DNA of 64,000 nt from AC-32 sp963717475 (lineage in GTDB: Bacteria > Actinomycetota > Thermoleophilia > Gaiellales > Gaiellaceae): positions 310,001 through 374,000 of the forward strand of contig OY970337.1 in NCBI GenBank assembly GCA_963717475.1, in the 5' to 3' direction. The number at the start of each line of letters is the position of its first letter. The stretch's first letter is position 1. The translations under genes and the position numbers were made by a program. Shown in pieces: positions 17,289-28,741 of this stretch. The notes beneath the pieces are model-generated. The model was given only the letters and a program-made list of their open reading frames with translations, had not been told where the DNA came from and did no database searches.

Positions 17289-17821
17289 CGCTCGAGCGCG
17301 AACAGCTGCGCGTCGCGGCGGCCGAACTTGACGTCTCGCTCGTACTCGAAGCCGAGCTTGCGGGCGACGTTCGCGGAGGCGTCGTTGCCGCGGATGATCA
17401 GCGCGACCAGCCGGCGGGCGCCGAGCCGCTCGAGGGCGAAGTCGCGCGCCGCCGCCGCAGCCTCGGTCGCGTAGCCCTTGCCCCAGAACGGCCGGCCGAT
17501 CGTGTAGCCCACCTCGAGCTCGGTGGGCCCGGTATCGCCCGCGCGCGCGGTCTGCCACGTGTCGGTGTTCCGGCGGATCAGGCCGACGCGCCCGATCAAC
17601 GCGTCGTCCTCCTTGCGGACGGCCGTGAACAGGCCGAAGCCGTCGGCGGCCCACGTGTCGATCGTCCGCTGCACCGAGCTCTCGGTCTCCTCCGGCGTGA
17701 GCGTGCGGCCTGCGCCGACGTAGCGCATCACTTCCGGGTCGCCGTACATCGGCGCGAGCTCCCCGGCGTCCTCGGGCACGGGCGTGCGGAGCAGCAGGCG
17801 GTCGGTCTCGAGAGCGGTCAC
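17285..17821 (-). CDS. GNAT acetyltransferase (RimJ/RimL-like)
   Basis: The 178-aa protein starts TALETDRLLLRTPVPEDAGEL and carries VGYTIGRPFWGKGYATEAA, the acetyl-CoA-binding loop, and SANVARKLGFEYERDV. It is a paralogue of the next gene, which it overlaps. It lies two bases after the class III cyclase stop and is likely in the same operon. The GTG start at 17821 is placed by homology of the N-terminal strand. Confidence 0.85.
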   Translation of the reverse strand: MTALETDRLLLRTPVPEDAGELAPMYGDPEVMRYVGAGRTLTPEETESSVQRTIDTWAADGFGLFTAVRKEDDALIGRVGLIRRNTDTWQTARAGDTGPTELEVGYTIGRPFWGKGYATEAAAAARDFALERLGARRLVALIIRGNDASANVARKLGFEYERDVKFGRRDAQLFALER

Positions 17822-17823
17822 GG

Positions 17824-18571
17824 TCAGAGCGCCAGCTTGACGAGCAGGATGATCCCGGCCACCAGGAGCAGGAAAATGAGGATGCCGCCTGCCGCGAGGC
17901 CGAGGCCGGTTGCGGCGACCTTCCCGACTCCGACCGAGTCGCCGCTGAGCCCCTTCTCGAGCTGACTCTCGACGTATTCCTCGATCCGGCGCTCGAACCG
18001 CTGCTCGAAGCTGTCGCCGGGCCGGCTCTTCAGCGGCGGGAACTCCTCGGGCGCCTCCTGGAGCGCCAGCTCGTAGACGTGCTCGCGCTGGACGTCCTTC
18101 AGGTTCTGCTTGCCGAGGTCGCGGACGCTCACGCCCTCCGGCAGGTCGTTGCCGACGAGCGCCCTGGTCGTCTCGGAGAGGAGGATCTGGCCGCCGTGGC
18201 CGGCCGAGCAGATCCGGGCGGCGCGCACGACGTCCATCCCGACGTAGCCCTCGTCGCCGACGTGCGGCTCGCCGGTGTGCAGCCCCATCCGCACCCGCAC
18301 CTCGGCGCCCTGAGGCCACGCGTGGGATGCAAGCGCGCGCTGGCCCTCGACTGCGCCGCGAACGGCATCCCGGGCGCGCGTGAACGAGTAGAAGAACGCG
18401 TCGCCCTGCGTGTCGACCTCGCTGCCCGCCCGCGCCGGCGAAGACGTCGCGCAGGAGCCGCCGGTGGTCGGCGACCACCTGGCCGTACTCGTCGCCCAGC
18501 TCCTGGAGCAGGCGCGTCGAGCCTTCGATGTCTGTGAAGAGAAAGGTGACGGTGCCGCCGGGAAGAGTCAC
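17824..18571 (-). CDS. Class III adenylate/guanylate cyclase with C-terminal membrane anchor, frameshifted
   Basis: The cyclase homology domain begins TVTFLFTDIEGSTRLLQELG with the metal-binding aspartate, continues VRMGLHTGEPHVGDEGYVGMDVVRAARI, and ends in a tail helix (GGILIFLLLVAGIILLVKLAL). One extra base at about 18427 breaks the frame; removing it gives FAGAGGSEVDTQGDAFFYSF. Many actinobacterial proteins of this type are cAMP synthases, while others are degenerate ATP/GTP sensors. It is divergent from the thioredoxin-domain gene, with which it shares a very short upstream region. Confidence 0.75.
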
Positions 18572-18576
18572 GCCGT

Positions 18577-18582
18577 TACCGT
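18577..18582 (+). promoter_or_regulatory. -10 element of the DUF255 gene
   Basis: TACCGT, 8 bases before the GTG at 18591, with no ribosome-binding site between. This fits a leaderless transcript. It lies in the short gap between divergent genes. Confidence 0.35.
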
Positions 18583-18590
18583 ACAAAGCC

Positions 18591-20489
<1,899 letters not shown>

Positions 20490-20871
20490 GCATCGCCGAC
20501 GCCCCGAGCAGGAGCGCGACCGGCAGCACGAAGAGCCCGACCGACGCTGCGCCCACGATCCCGAACGCCAATACGACGACGGCGCACCAGGTCGCGAGCT
20601 TGGCCGCTCGGTCGCTTCCGCGCGCGCAGACGACATGGAGCGCGTAGAAGCCGGCGGCGGCGATGGCGGCGACCCCCGCGAGCAGCCCGACCACCAGCCA
20701 GCCGTTCTCCGCGAAAAGCGTCGAGCTGGTCGAAGTGCAGCCGCCCGCCCCGCACGTCTCGCCGCTGTATGCGGGGAAGAAGAACGCCGAGGCGACCAGC
20801 AGCAGAGCCCACCCGACGGCGGCTGCGCCGAGGCCGAAGGCCACGCGCCCGCGGTTCGTCGCCATGCACGG

Positions 20872-20877
20872 ATCGTA
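20872..20877 (-). promoter_or_regulatory. -10 element of the 139-aa membrane protein gene
   Basis: TACGAT on the minus strand, 6 bases from the ATG at 20865. Confidence 0.35.
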
Positions 20878-20898
20878 GACGGTCCCGCCGACGCGGCT

Positions 20899-20904
20899 TA
20901 GGGT
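20899..20904 (+). promoter_or_regulatory. Possible -10 element of the first Liv operon
   Basis: TAGGGT, 6 bases before the GTG at 20911. There is no Shine-Dalgarno sequence. It is divergent from the membrane protein promoter at 20872-20877. Confidence 0.3.
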
Positions 20905-20910
20905 TTCCCG

Positions 20911-21606
20911 GTGCCCCTGCTCTCGGTCGAGCGCGTGACGCGGAGGTTCGGCGGGATCGTCGCGCTCGACGACGTCTCTCTCGACGCGAATGTCGGCGAG
21001 ATCGTCGGCCTGATCGGGCCGAACGGCGCGGGCAAGACCACCGTCTTCAACCTGATCACACGCGTCTACCGGCCCGATTCGGGAGCGATCGAGCTCGACG
21101 GGATGGACCTCCTGCGCACCCCCTCGCATCGGATCGTCAGGCGCGGCGTCGCGCGCACCTTCCAGAACGTCGAGCTCTTCGCGTCGATGACCGTCCTCGA
21201 GCACGTTCTCGTCGGCCGCCACGCGCACCGCGGGCGGAGCGCCCGGGAGATCCTCGGCTACGTCGGCCTCGCCGCGCACGCACACCGGCTCGCGCGCGAG
21301 CTTCCGTACGGGACCCAGAAGCGCGTCGAGCTGGCGCGCGCTCTCGCCTCCGGCCCGCGCCTGCTGCTCCTCGACGAGCCGGCGGGAGGGCTCAACCACG
21401 AGGAGGTCGAGCGGCTGGCGACCTTGATCCGCCGCCTGCGCGACGACTTCGAGCTGACGATTCTGCTCGTCGAGCACCACATGCAGCTCGTGATGGGCCT
21501 CGCCGACCGCGTCCACGTGCTCGACTTCGGCCGGCGGATCGCGAGCGGAGCCCCGGCCGAGGTGCGGCACGACCCGGCCGTGATCGAGGCGTACCTCGGG
21601 ACATGA
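20911..21606 (+). CDS. Branched-chain amino acid-type ABC transporter ATPase (LivG-like)
   Basis: The 231-aa ATPase has Walker A GPNGAGKTT, a signature region degraded to ELPYGTQKRVELARAL as in LivG proteins, Walker B LLLLDEPAGGLNHEE, and the switch histidine in LVEHHM. It is the first gene of a five-gene operon (G-F-H-M-binding protein). It overlaps the LivF-like gene by ATGA. The probable substrate class is branched-chain amino acids, amides or related compounds, which cannot be narrowed from sequence. Confidence 0.9.
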   Translation: MPLLSVERVTRRFGGIVALDDVSLDANVGEIVGLIGPNGAGKTTVFNLITRVYRPDSGAIELDGMDLLRTPSHRIVRRGVARTFQNVELFASMTVLEHVLVGRHAHRGRSAREILGYVGLAAHAHRLARELPYGTQKRVELARALASGPRLLLLDEPAGGLNHEEVERLATLIRRLRDDFELTILLVEHHMQLVMGLADRVHVLDFGRRIASGAPAEVRHDPAVIEAYLGT

Positions 21607-22325
21607 GTAAGAGCTCTGGCCTGCTCGAGCTCGAGGACGTCGAGGCCCGCTACGGCCAGGTCAAGGCGCTGCACGGGGTGACGCTGGAGGTCGCGGAGGG
21701 CGAGATCGTCGCCGTCCTCGGCGCGAACGGAGCGGGCAAGACCACGACGCTGCGCGCGATCTCGGGGCTCGTCTCGCGTCAGGGCGGGATCCGGTTCGCG
21801 GGCAAGAGCATCGCGCGCCGCTCGCCGGAGGCGACCACGCGGCTCGGCATCGCGCACGTCCCCGAGGGGCGAGGGACGCTCTCGGGCCTTTCCGTGCGCG
21901 AGAACCTGCGCCTCGGCGCCTACGTCCGCCGCGACCGCGCAGCCGTCCGCGAGGACGAGCGCCGCGTGCTCGGCTACTTCCCCTGGCTCGAGGAGCGGGC
22001 GGACCAGCAAGCCGGGACGCTCAGCGGCGGCGAGCAGCAGATGCTCGCGCTCGCCCGCGCGCTCATGCTCCGCCCGCGGCTCCTCCTGCTCGACGAGCCT
22101 TCGCTCGGGCTCGCGCCGAAGGTGGTCGCCGAGATCTTCCGCATCGTCGCCGAGCTGAACGAGCGCGAGGGCCTGACGGTCCTCGTGGTCGAGCAGAACG
22201 CGAACCTGGCGCTGGAGGCCTCGTCCCGCGCGTACGTGCTCGAAGTCGGTCGCGTCGCCCTCTCCGGCTCGAGCCCGGAGCTGCGGCGCGACGAGTCGGT
22301 CCGGCGCTCCTACCTCGGTTACTGA
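21603..22325 (+). CDS. Branched-chain amino acid-type ABC transporter ATPase (LivF-like)
   Basis: The 240-aa ATPase has GANGAGKTTTLRAISG, the signature LSGGEQQMLALARAL, Walker B LLLLDEPSLGLAP and VVEQNANLALE, all typical of LivF. It sits between LivG- and LivH-like genes with overlapping ends (ATGA at the 5' end, shared base at 22325). Confidence 0.92.
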   Translation: MSKSSGLLELEDVEARYGQVKALHGVTLEVAEGEIVAVLGANGAGKTTTLRAISGLVSRQGGIRFAGKSIARRSPEATTRLGIAHVPEGRGTLSGLSVRENLRLGAYVRRDRAAVREDERRVLGYFPWLEERADQQAGTLSGGEQQMLALARALMLRPRLLLLDEPSLGLAPKVVAEIFRIVAELNEREGLTVLVVEQNANLALEASSRAYVLEVGRVALSGSSPELRRDESVRRSYLGY

Positions 22326-23227
22326 TGCTGCTCGCCTTCGACTGGAGCCAGCTCGCGCAGCAGACCGTGATCGGCCTCTCGTCGGGCGCGCTCTGGGCGC
22401 TGCTCGCGCTTGCGATCGTCCTCATCTACCGCTCGACCGGCGTCGTCAACTTCGCCCAGGGCGAGATGGCGATGCTCTCGACCTTCGTCGCCTGGTCGCT
22501 CGTCCACCACGGGCTCTCCTTCTGGGAGGCGTTCCTCGCGACCGTCGCGCTCTCGTTCTGCGGAGGTGTCGGGATCGAACGCGCGGTGATCCGCCCGGTG
22601 GAGCGCGCGCCGGTGCTCACGATCGTGATCGTCACGCTCGGCCTCGTCTTCGTCGTCGACGGGATCGCGCGCTGGGGCTGGACCGCCGAGACGAAGTCGC
22701 TGCCGAACGCGTTCTCGACGCGGCCGATCCAGATCGCCGGAGTCGCGTTCTCGATCCAGGACCTCGGCAACATCGCGGTCTCGATCGGCCTCGTCCTGCT
22801 GATCGGCGTGCTCTTCCGCTACACGAAGCTCGGCCTCGCGCTGCGCGCGGCCGCGATCAACCCGCAGGAAAGCCGGCTGCTCGGGGTGCGCGTGAGCTGG
22901 ATGATCGCCATCGGCTGGGGCCTCGCCGCCGCGTTGGGCGCAGTCGCCGGAATGCTGACGGCGCCGGCCCTGGCGAGCTTCGACCAGAACCTGATGCAGC
23001 CGGTGCTGCTCTACGCCCTCGCCGGCGCGGTGCTCGGCGGCCTCGAGAGCCCGGTGGGCGCCGTCGTGGGCTCGCTCTTGCTCGGCGTCTTCGTCAACCT
23101 GGTCGGGACGTACGTCGACTGGGTCGGCAACGACCTGCGCCTGCCGGTCGCGCTGGCCGTCATCCTCGGCGTCCTCCTGGTCAAGCCCGCGGGCCTGTTC
23201 GGACGGACGGCGGTGAGACGCGTCTGA
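22325..23227 (+). CDS. Branched-chain amino acid-type ABC permease (LivH-like)
   Basis: The 300-aa permease has about eight helices, with ALLALAIVLIYRSTGVVNFAQGEMAML at the N-terminus and the coupling-helix region LRAAAINPQESRLLGVRVSW. It pairs with the LivM-like permease that follows, with stop and start sharing one base (TGATG). Confidence 0.92.
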   Translation: MLLAFDWSQLAQQTVIGLSSGALWALLALAIVLIYRSTGVVNFAQGEMAMLSTFVAWSLVHHGLSFWEAFLATVALSFCGGVGIERAVIRPVERAPVLTIVIVTLGLVFVVDGIARWGWTAETKSLPNAFSTRPIQIAGVAFSIQDLGNIAVSIGLVLLIGVLFRYTKLGLALRAAAINPQESRLLGVRVSWMIAIGWGLAAALGAVAGMLTAPALASFDQNLMQPVLLYALAGAVLGGLESPVGAVVGSLLLGVFVNLVGTYVDWVGNDLRLPVALAVILGVLLVKPAGLFGRTAVRRV

Positions 23228-24237
23228 TGCGCCGAGCGCTGGGCATCGGAGTCTGGCTCCTCGCCGCTGCGGCGGCCGTCGGGGTCTTCCTGCTGGTGCC
23301 CCACCTGGTCAGCGACTTCCACTCGCGCGACCTCGCGGGGGCAGGCGTGTTCTTCATCGCGATCGTCGGGCTCAACCTGCTCACCGGCTACACCGGGCAG
23401 ATCTCGCTCGGCCACGGCGCGCTGATGGCGATCGGCGGCTACACGACCGCCGCGCTCGTCGTGCACGAGCACTGGCGCGACGTCTGGACGATCCCGCTCG
23501 CCGGAATCGCGGCCGGGATCGTCGGCTTCCTGATCGGGATCCCTGCGCTCCGGCTCTCGGGCCTCTACCTGGCGCTTGCCACCTTCGCGTTCGCGGTCGC
23601 GATGCCCTCGCTGCTGAAGAAGTTCTCGGGCCTGACGGGCGGCAGCCAGGGCCTGAGCTTCCTCGAGTCCTCGCCGTTCCAGGTGACCGGCCTCAAGGGG
23701 ACGGTCACCGTCTTCGGCCACACGATGACCGCGAACCACTTCCTCTACTACCTGACGTGGGGGATCGGCCTGATCGGCCTGGCGATCGCGTGGCTGATCG
23801 TGCGCGGACGCTTCGGCCGCGCCTTCCGCGCGATTCGCGACAGCGAGGCAGCCGCGGCCTCGGCAGGCGTCAACCTCCCGCTCTACAAGACGCTCGCCTT
23901 CGCGCTCAGCGGCGTCTACGCGGGGGTGGCCGGGTCGCTCTTCGCGATCCAGTCGGAGATCGTCAACCCGCTCAGCTTCACGGTCCTGCTTTCGATCCTG
24001 ATCGTGGTCGGCGCCGTCGTGGGCGGGCTCGGGTCACTTCCCGGGCTGGTGCTCGGCGCGCTCTTCATCAAGTACCTGCCCTCACTCGCCGGCCACGTCT
24101 CGACGCGTCCAGGCGCGCCCGACTTCATCTACGGCGCCGCGATCATCCTCGTGGTCATTCTGCTGCCGGGCGGCGCGGGCGGCCTGCTGCGCCGGCTGTT
24201 CGCGCCCCTAACATCCTGGCTCTACACTCGTCCTTAG
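23227..24237 (+). CDS. Branched-chain amino acid-type ABC permease (LivM-like)
   Basis: The 336-aa permease has LNLLTGYTGQISLGHGALMAIGGYT early and FRAIRDSEAAAASAGVNLPLYK as the ATPase-coupling loop, both LivM hallmarks. It is immediately followed by the binding-protein gene. Confidence 0.92.
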   Translation: MRRALGIGVWLLAAAAAVGVFLLVPHLVSDFHSRDLAGAGVFFIAIVGLNLLTGYTGQISLGHGALMAIGGYTTAALVVHEHWRDVWTIPLAGIAAGIVGFLIGIPALRLSGLYLALATFAFAVAMPSLLKKFSGLTGGSQGLSFLESSPFQVTGLKGTVTVFGHTMTANHFLYYLTWGIGLIGLAIAWLIVRGRFGRAFRAIRDSEAAAASAGVNLPLYKTLAFALSGVYAGVAGSLFAIQSEIVNPLSFTVLLSILIVVGAVVGGLGSLPGLVLGALFIKYLPSLAGHVSTRPGAPDFIYGAAIILVVILLPGGAGGLLRRLFAPLTSWLYTRP

Positions 24238-24245
24238 GCTCGGGG

Positions 24246-25463
24246 ATGAGGATGCTCTACACAGCAGGCGGATTGCTCTGCGCGCTCGCACTCGCGACCG
24301 GCGCGTCGGGCGCCGGCACGGGCTCGCCGGGCGTGAGCCCGACGGAGATCGTGATCGGCGGCACGGTTCCGATGACCGGCTTCGCGCAGGCGTTCAAGAC
24401 GGTCGGCCTGGGCGCGTCGTACTACTTCAAGTACGTCAACGCGCACGGCGGCGTCAACCACCGCAAGATCAAGTACATCCTCAAGGACGACCAGTACGAC
24501 CCCGCGCAGACGATGAGCAAGACGCGCGAGCTCGTCGAGCAGGACCACGTCTTCGCGATCTTCAACAGCCTCGGCACCGAGCACAACCTCGCCACGAGGC
24601 CGTACCTCAACGCGATCGGCGTTCCGCAGCTCTTCGTCGCGAGCGGCGGGACCACCTTCGGCAAGGACTACAAGCAGTACAAGTGGACGATCGGCTACCA
24701 GCCGAACTACCGCGCCGAGGGCACGATCTACGGGCGCTACGTGGCCAAGACCGCGCCGAAGTCCCGGATCGGCGTCCTCTACCAGAACGACGACTACGGC
24801 AAGGACCTGCTCGCCGGCCTGAGCCGCGGCCTCGGCAAGAAGTCGAAGCTGGTCGTCTCGAAGCAGAGCTACAACCCCGACGACTCGGACGTGCAGTCGC
24901 AGATCGCGAAGCTGAAAGCGGCGAAGGCGAACACGCTGATGATCTTCGGGACGCCGGCCTTCGCGATCCAGTCGTACCGCTTCACATACAAGCTCGGTTG
25001 GAAGCCCAAGATCTACGTGAACGTCGTCTCGAGCGCCTCGAACATCATGAAGCTCTCCGTGCTGGCGTCGACCAAGAAGCAGGTCGAAGGCTCGATCTCG
25101 ATCGTGTTCGTCAAGGACCCGACCGACCCGCGCTGGGCCAAGGACCGGGGGATCAAGCTCTACCGCTCGATCATGAAGCGCTACAAGGACAAGGGCATCA
25201 GCGCCAGCGATCCGTACAACGTCTACGGCATGTCGGTCGCGCACACCTTCGTCCAGGCGCTCAAGCAGGCGGGCAAGAACCCGACGCGCGAGAGCATCAT
25301 GAAGGCGGCCGCGCACCTGACCATCCGCAACGATCCGTTCCTGCTTCCGGGCGTGGTCGTGCGGACGACTCCGAACGACCACTTCCCGCTCGACCAGGCG
25401 CGCCTCGAGCGCTGGCACAACGGCCGCTGGGTCTCCTTCGGCGGGCTCTTCCGCGTTCGCTAG
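24246..25463 (+). CDS. Substrate-binding protein of Liv-type ABC transporter
   Basis: The 405-aa exported protein has a Sec signal peptide (MRMLYTAGGLLCALALATG) but no lipobox cysteine at the cleavage region, so it may be free or otherwise anchored. The periplasmic-binding fold type I starts IVIGGTVPMTGFAQAFK and includes KYILKDDQYDPAQT and VLYQNDDYGKDL, as in LivJ/LivK and amide- or aromatic-binding relatives. Placed last in its operon, unlike the second Liv system at 57.7 kb, which puts it first. Confidence 0.9.
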   Translation: MRMLYTAGGLLCALALATGASGAGTGSPGVSPTEIVIGGTVPMTGFAQAFKTVGLGASYYFKYVNAHGGVNHRKIKYILKDDQYDPAQTMSKTRELVEQDHVFAIFNSLGTEHNLATRPYLNAIGVPQLFVASGGTTFGKDYKQYKWTIGYQPNYRAEGTIYGRYVAKTAPKSRIGVLYQNDDYGKDLLAGLSRGLGKKSKLVVSKQSYNPDDSDVQSQIAKLKAAKANTLMIFGTPAFAIQSYRFTYKLGWKPKIYVNVVSSASNIMKLSVLASTKKQVEGSISIVFVKDPTDPRWAKDRGIKLYRSIMKRYKDKGISASDPYNVYGMSVAHTFVQALKQAGKNPTRESIMKAAAHLTIRNDPFLLPGVVVRTTPNDHFPLDQARLERWHNGRWVSFGGLFRVR

Positions 25464-26390
25464 CTAGGACGTCGCGACGGCCGGCTCTCGCGCCGGCGCG
25501 CGGACCAGCCGGCGCCGCCGCACCGGCAGGAAGGTGATCACTCCGACCGTGATCGCGACGCCGAGCCATTGCGTCCAGCGCAGCGAGCTGTCGAACACGT
25601 AGATGCCGATCAGCGCTGCGGTCACCGGAAACGCCAGCTCGCCCAGCGCCGCGAGGACGGCGGGCGTTCGCCGCAGGCCGTAGTAGTAGAGGCCGAGCGC
25701 GAGAAAGCCGGTGACGAAGGCGAGCAGCGCGATGTAGAAGCTGTCGTGCCACGTCGAGAAGGCGGCCGCGCCGACGATCGGCAGCATGCAGGCGCTCGCG
25801 AGCAGCCCGAAGGCGAAGCGGACGGTGGTCACGTGCTCGAACTCGAGACGCCGGCCGAGGTAGCGGCCGAGCACGGTGCCCATGCCCCAGAGGGCGGCCG
25901 CGGTCAGCGTCTCCACGATCGGCGTCAGGCCCTGCGCGTGCGGATCGAGAGGCTGCGGCAGCGCGACGAGCCAGATCCCGGCGAGCGCGGGGATCAGGAA
26001 CCAGAAGAAGCCCGGCTGCGGCTCTTCGCCCAGGATCAACCAGGCCCCGGCGACCGCGATCAGCGGCTGGGCCTTCTGCAGGACGACGACGGTGATGAAG
26101 TCGCCGTGGAAGAGCGCCTTGGTGAAGAGGATCGTCGCGATCGCCGAAGCGCCGGCCCCGACCGCGATTCCGGCCGCGACATAGCGAGGCCCCGCCTGCC
26201 AGAGCGCGCGCAGCGCGGCCACGAGGAGCGGCAGCGTCAGCAGGACGAGCACGACGTGCTCGCCGAAGACGATCGTCGTCGCCGACGTCGACTCGCCCAG
26301 CGGCTTGCGGATCAGCCCGTCGAGCCCCCACATCGCGGCAGCGATGCTGATGAGGACGACGCCGGGAACCCTGCTGAGCCGGTTTGCCAC
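25464..26390 (-). CDS. EamA/DMT-family transporter
   Basis: The 308-aa protein has ten predicted helices in two EamA repeats (GLDGLIRKPLGESTSATTIVF...; ALWGMGTVLGRYLGRRLEF...). DMT proteins export metabolites or amino acids. It lies downstream of lysA on the same strand and could export a lysine-pathway product, but that is context-based inference. It converges end to end with the binding-protein gene. Confidence 0.85.
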   Translation of the reverse strand: MANRLSRVPGVVLISIAAAMWGLDGLIRKPLGESTSATTIVFGEHVVLVLLTLPLLVAALRALWQAGPRYVAAGIAVGAGASAIATILFTKALFHGDFITVVVLQKAQPLIAVAGAWLILGEEPQPGFFWFLIPALAGIWLVALPQPLDPHAQGLTPIVETLTAAALWGMGTVLGRYLGRRLEFEHVTTVRFAFGLLASACMLPIVGAAAFSTWHDSFYIALLAFVTGFLALGLYYYGLRRTPAVLAALGELAFPVTAALIGIYVFDSSLRWTQWLGVAITVGVITFLPVRRRRLVRAPAREPAVATS

Positions 26391-26399
26391 GCGCTGAGC

Positions 26400-27679
26400 C
26401 TAGCCGGGGGTGTCGGGCTCGGGCTCGAGCGCGAGCAGGTCGTCGAGCGTCTCGCGGCGGCGGATCAGGCGCGCCTCGCCGCCGGAGACGAGCACGGCCG
26501 CCGGGCGGGGGAGCGAGTTGTAGTTCGAGGAGAGCGAGAGCGTGTAGGCGCCCGTCGCGGGCACGGCGAGCAGGTCGCCGCGGTGCGGCTCGGGCAGCCG
26601 GACGCTCTCGATCAGGACGTCGCCCGACTCGCAGTGCTTGCCGCAGACGGCGTAGCTCCCCGTGGCCTCCTCGTCGGCGCGGTTCGCGAGCAGGGCCTCG
26701 TAGCGAGCGTCGTACAGCTGCGGCCGCGGGTTGTCGGACATCCCGCCGTCGACGGCGACGAACGTCGTGGTCTCCGTCGCCTGCTTCACGACCCCGACGC
26801 GGTAGAGCGTGAGCCCGGCTCGGCCGACGAGCGACCGGCCGGGCTCGAGGATCACCTCCGGGCGGCAGAGGCCGTGCAGCTTCCAGGCGTGGTCGAGCCT
26901 CGCGAGCAGCGTCTGGACGAAGTCGCCGATCTCCGGCGCGCGCTCGTCCGCGACGTACTGGATCCCGAGCCCGCCGCCGAGGTCGACGACCTCCGGCTCC
27001 CAGCCGAGCTCGGCACGGCAGTCGGCTGCGAAGGCGCCGAGCCAGTCGATGCTCGCCCGCGCCGCTTCGATCCCGAGTAGCTGCGAGCCGATGTGCAGGT
27101 GCAGGCCCGCGAGCTCGAGCCCCGCAGCGCGCGCCTCCCCGATCGCAGCCAGCGCCTGGTCGGGCGGCAGGCCGAACTTCGAGCCATGGTGCGCGGTGCG
27201 GATCGCGGGGTGCGTGTCGGCCTCGATCCCGGGCGTGACGCGCACGAGGGCGCGCCGCACGCCGGCCGCGGCCGCGCGGGCGATCTCGTCGAGCGCGTCG
27301 ATCACGACGAAGCGCGCGCCGGCCTCCGCCGCGGCCCGCAGCTCCTCGTCGCTCTTGTTGTTCCCGTGGACGACGATCCGCTCGCCGGGGATGCCCGCGC
27401 CTTCCGCGCGTAGGCGAGCTCGCCGAGCGTCGAGACGTCGGCGCCGAAGCCCTCTGCCGCGAACAGCCGCAGGAGCGCGAGGCTCGGGAAGGCCTTGACG
27501 CTGTAGAGCAGGAGAGCGTCCGCCGCCGCCTCGCGGTAGGCGCCGGCCGCCGCGAGTAGCGTCTCCTCGCAGTAGACGACGAGCGGCGTCCCGAAGCGCT
27601 CCGCGAGTTCTGACGCCGCGATCCCGCCGATGGTCAACTCGCCGCCCTCGACTGCAGCGGAGTCCGGAAGCAGGGTCAT
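26400..27679 (-). CDS. lysA: Diaminopimelate decarboxylase, frameshifted
   Basis: PLP enzyme making L-lysine from meso-diaminopimelate. The N-terminal barrel has LLLYSVKAFPSLALLRLF with the PLP lysine, then HGNNKSDEEL and HLHIGSQLLG. The C-terminal part has EPGRSLVGRAG, VAVDGGMSDNPRP and CGKHCESGDVL with the active-site cysteine. A single-base loss near 27410 splits it. Inserting one base joins GELAYA to EGAGIPGERIVVHGNNK. As lysine synthesis is normally essential, a consensus error is likely. ATG 27679 overlaps the upstream gene's stop (ATGA). Confidence 0.88.
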
Positions 27680-28290
27680 CGCTCGCGCAGCGCAAGCAGC
27701 GGCTCGACGAGCAGCCGCGGCAGTCGGCGCCGCGCCGTCGCCAGCGCGTCGCGCACAGCTGCGGTCGCCTCCTCGTGCACGCCGGCGCCGTGGCCACAGA
27801 GGACGTGGTCGGGCTCGAGCTCTCCCAGGCGGCGCGGAGGCGTCGCGCGGAGGAATGGATGGACGCCGAGCCGCTCTCCGTCGAGCGCGAAGTAGTGCGG
27901 CACCGTACCGAGCGCGTCGGCGCAGACCAGCACGCGCCGCTCGCGCCACCAGAGCGCGACCTCTCGCCAGAAGCGCCGCCGCAGGACCGGCACGAACTCG
28001 AACGGTGAGTCGGCGACGCCCTCGAACGGGACGCGGTGGTGCGCCACGCCGAGCCGCTCGGCGAACTGCGAGCAGGCCCGCTCGTGCCGGTCGAGCAGCT
28101 GGATCACGCCCGCCGGCTCGCCGAGCGCGCGAATCCGGTCCTCGACGGGGGCTTCGGTCGGGTCGACGACCCACGCGCCGCCGTCCGCCAGCAGCGCGTG
28201 CGACGCCATCTGGAGCCGCGGCTTCTCAGGCGAGACCCAGCCAAAGCCCCAGTCGGTCTCGTCGACAACCGTCGGCGTCAGTCCTTCCAC
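27676..28290 (-). CDS. Metallo-beta-lactamase-fold-like protein without metal ligands
   Basis: About 204 aa. Strand pattern and phrases such as ALLADGGAWVVDPTE, LLDRHERACSQFAERLG and DHVLCGHGAGVHEEA resemble MBL-fold hydrolases, but the HxHxDH metal motif is absent, so it is probably not a canonical zinc enzyme. I do not know its function. It overlaps cupin upstream (about 13 bases) and lysA downstream (ATGA). Confidence 0.55.
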   Translation of the reverse strand: MEGLTPTVVDETDWGFGWVSPEKPRLQMASHALLADGGAWVVDPTEAPVEDRIRALGEPAGVIQLLDRHERACSQFAERLGVAHHRVPFEGVADSPFEFVPVLRRRFWREVALWWRERRVLVCADALGTVPHYFALDGERLGVHPFLRATPPRRLGELEPDHVLCGHGAGVHEEATAAVRDALATARRRLPRLLVEPLLALRER

Positions 28291-28670
28291 CAACCATTGC
28301 TCATGTCCGCGTCTCCCGGGCCTGTGTTCGGCGCGCCGAAGGCGATCAGCTCCGCGCCGTCGGGGCCGCCCTCGAGGTTGCGCATCGTGTCGCGGTGGAT
28401 CCGTACGGCGTCGAAGGGCTTGAGGTCGACCACGTCGTCGTCGAGCTTGATCTGCGCGCTGCCGTTGAGCAGGACGTAGACCTCTTCCTGCTTGTTGTGC
28501 TGGTGCCCGAATGGAAGGCGGAAGTTCGGGGCGATCCGCAGATAGCTCACGCCGCCGTTCTCCATCTCGAGCGGGACGCGCGCGGTGCGGAACTCGAGGT
28601 CGGGCGACATGTCGAACTTCGGCGCCTGGTCCTCGACCTCCTTGAGATTCACGTGGGTGTAGCCGGCCAT
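28278..28670 (-). CDS. Small cupin-domain protein
   Basis: The 130-aa single-domain cupin has motif 1 PFGHQHNKQEEVYVLLNG and later FDAVRIHRDTMRNLEGG. An excellent ribosome site (AGGAGG, 4 bases before ATG 28670) fixes the start. Likely a metal-binding enzyme or sensor; substrate unknown. First gene of a reverse-strand group with the MBL-like protein, lysA and the EamA transporter. Divergent from leuS. Confidence 0.8.
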   Translation of the reverse strand: MAGYTHVNLKEVEDQAPKFDMSPDLEFRTARVPLEMENGGVSYLRIAPNFRLPFGHQHNKQEEVYVLLNGSAQIKLDDDVVDLKPFDAVRIHRDTMRNLEGGPDGAELIAFGAPNTGPGDADMSNGWWKD

Positions 28671-28694
28671 GTTTCCTCCTCGTTTTTCGCTTGC

Positions 28695-28700
28695 TAGAGT
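28695..28700 (+). promoter_or_regulatory. -10 element of the leuS leader
   Basis: TAGAGT, 7 bases before the ATG of the leader peptide at 28708. Transcription would start at about the ATG itself, making the leader peptide leaderless. Confidence 0.5.
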
Positions 28701-28707
28701 GTTTCTA

Positions 28708-28728
28708 ATGCAGCAGCTTCTCGAGTAG
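28708..28728 (+). CDS. Leader peptide MQQLLE upstream of leuS
   Basis: ATG CAG CAG CTT CTC GAG TAG encodes six residues with two adjacent leucine codons directly before the stop. It lies between a TAGAGT -10 element and a terminator-like hairpin (28772-28801) that precedes leuS. This is the layout of ribosome-mediated attenuation by charged tRNA-Leu. It is short, so chance is possible, but the position, codons and terminator agree. Confidence 0.5.
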   Translation: MQQLLE

Positions 28729-28741
28729 TGCAGGGAGCAAA

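Noticed and set aside
27676..28290. Glyoxalase II-type MBL enzyme
   Set aside because: The HxHxDH zinc motif is missing.
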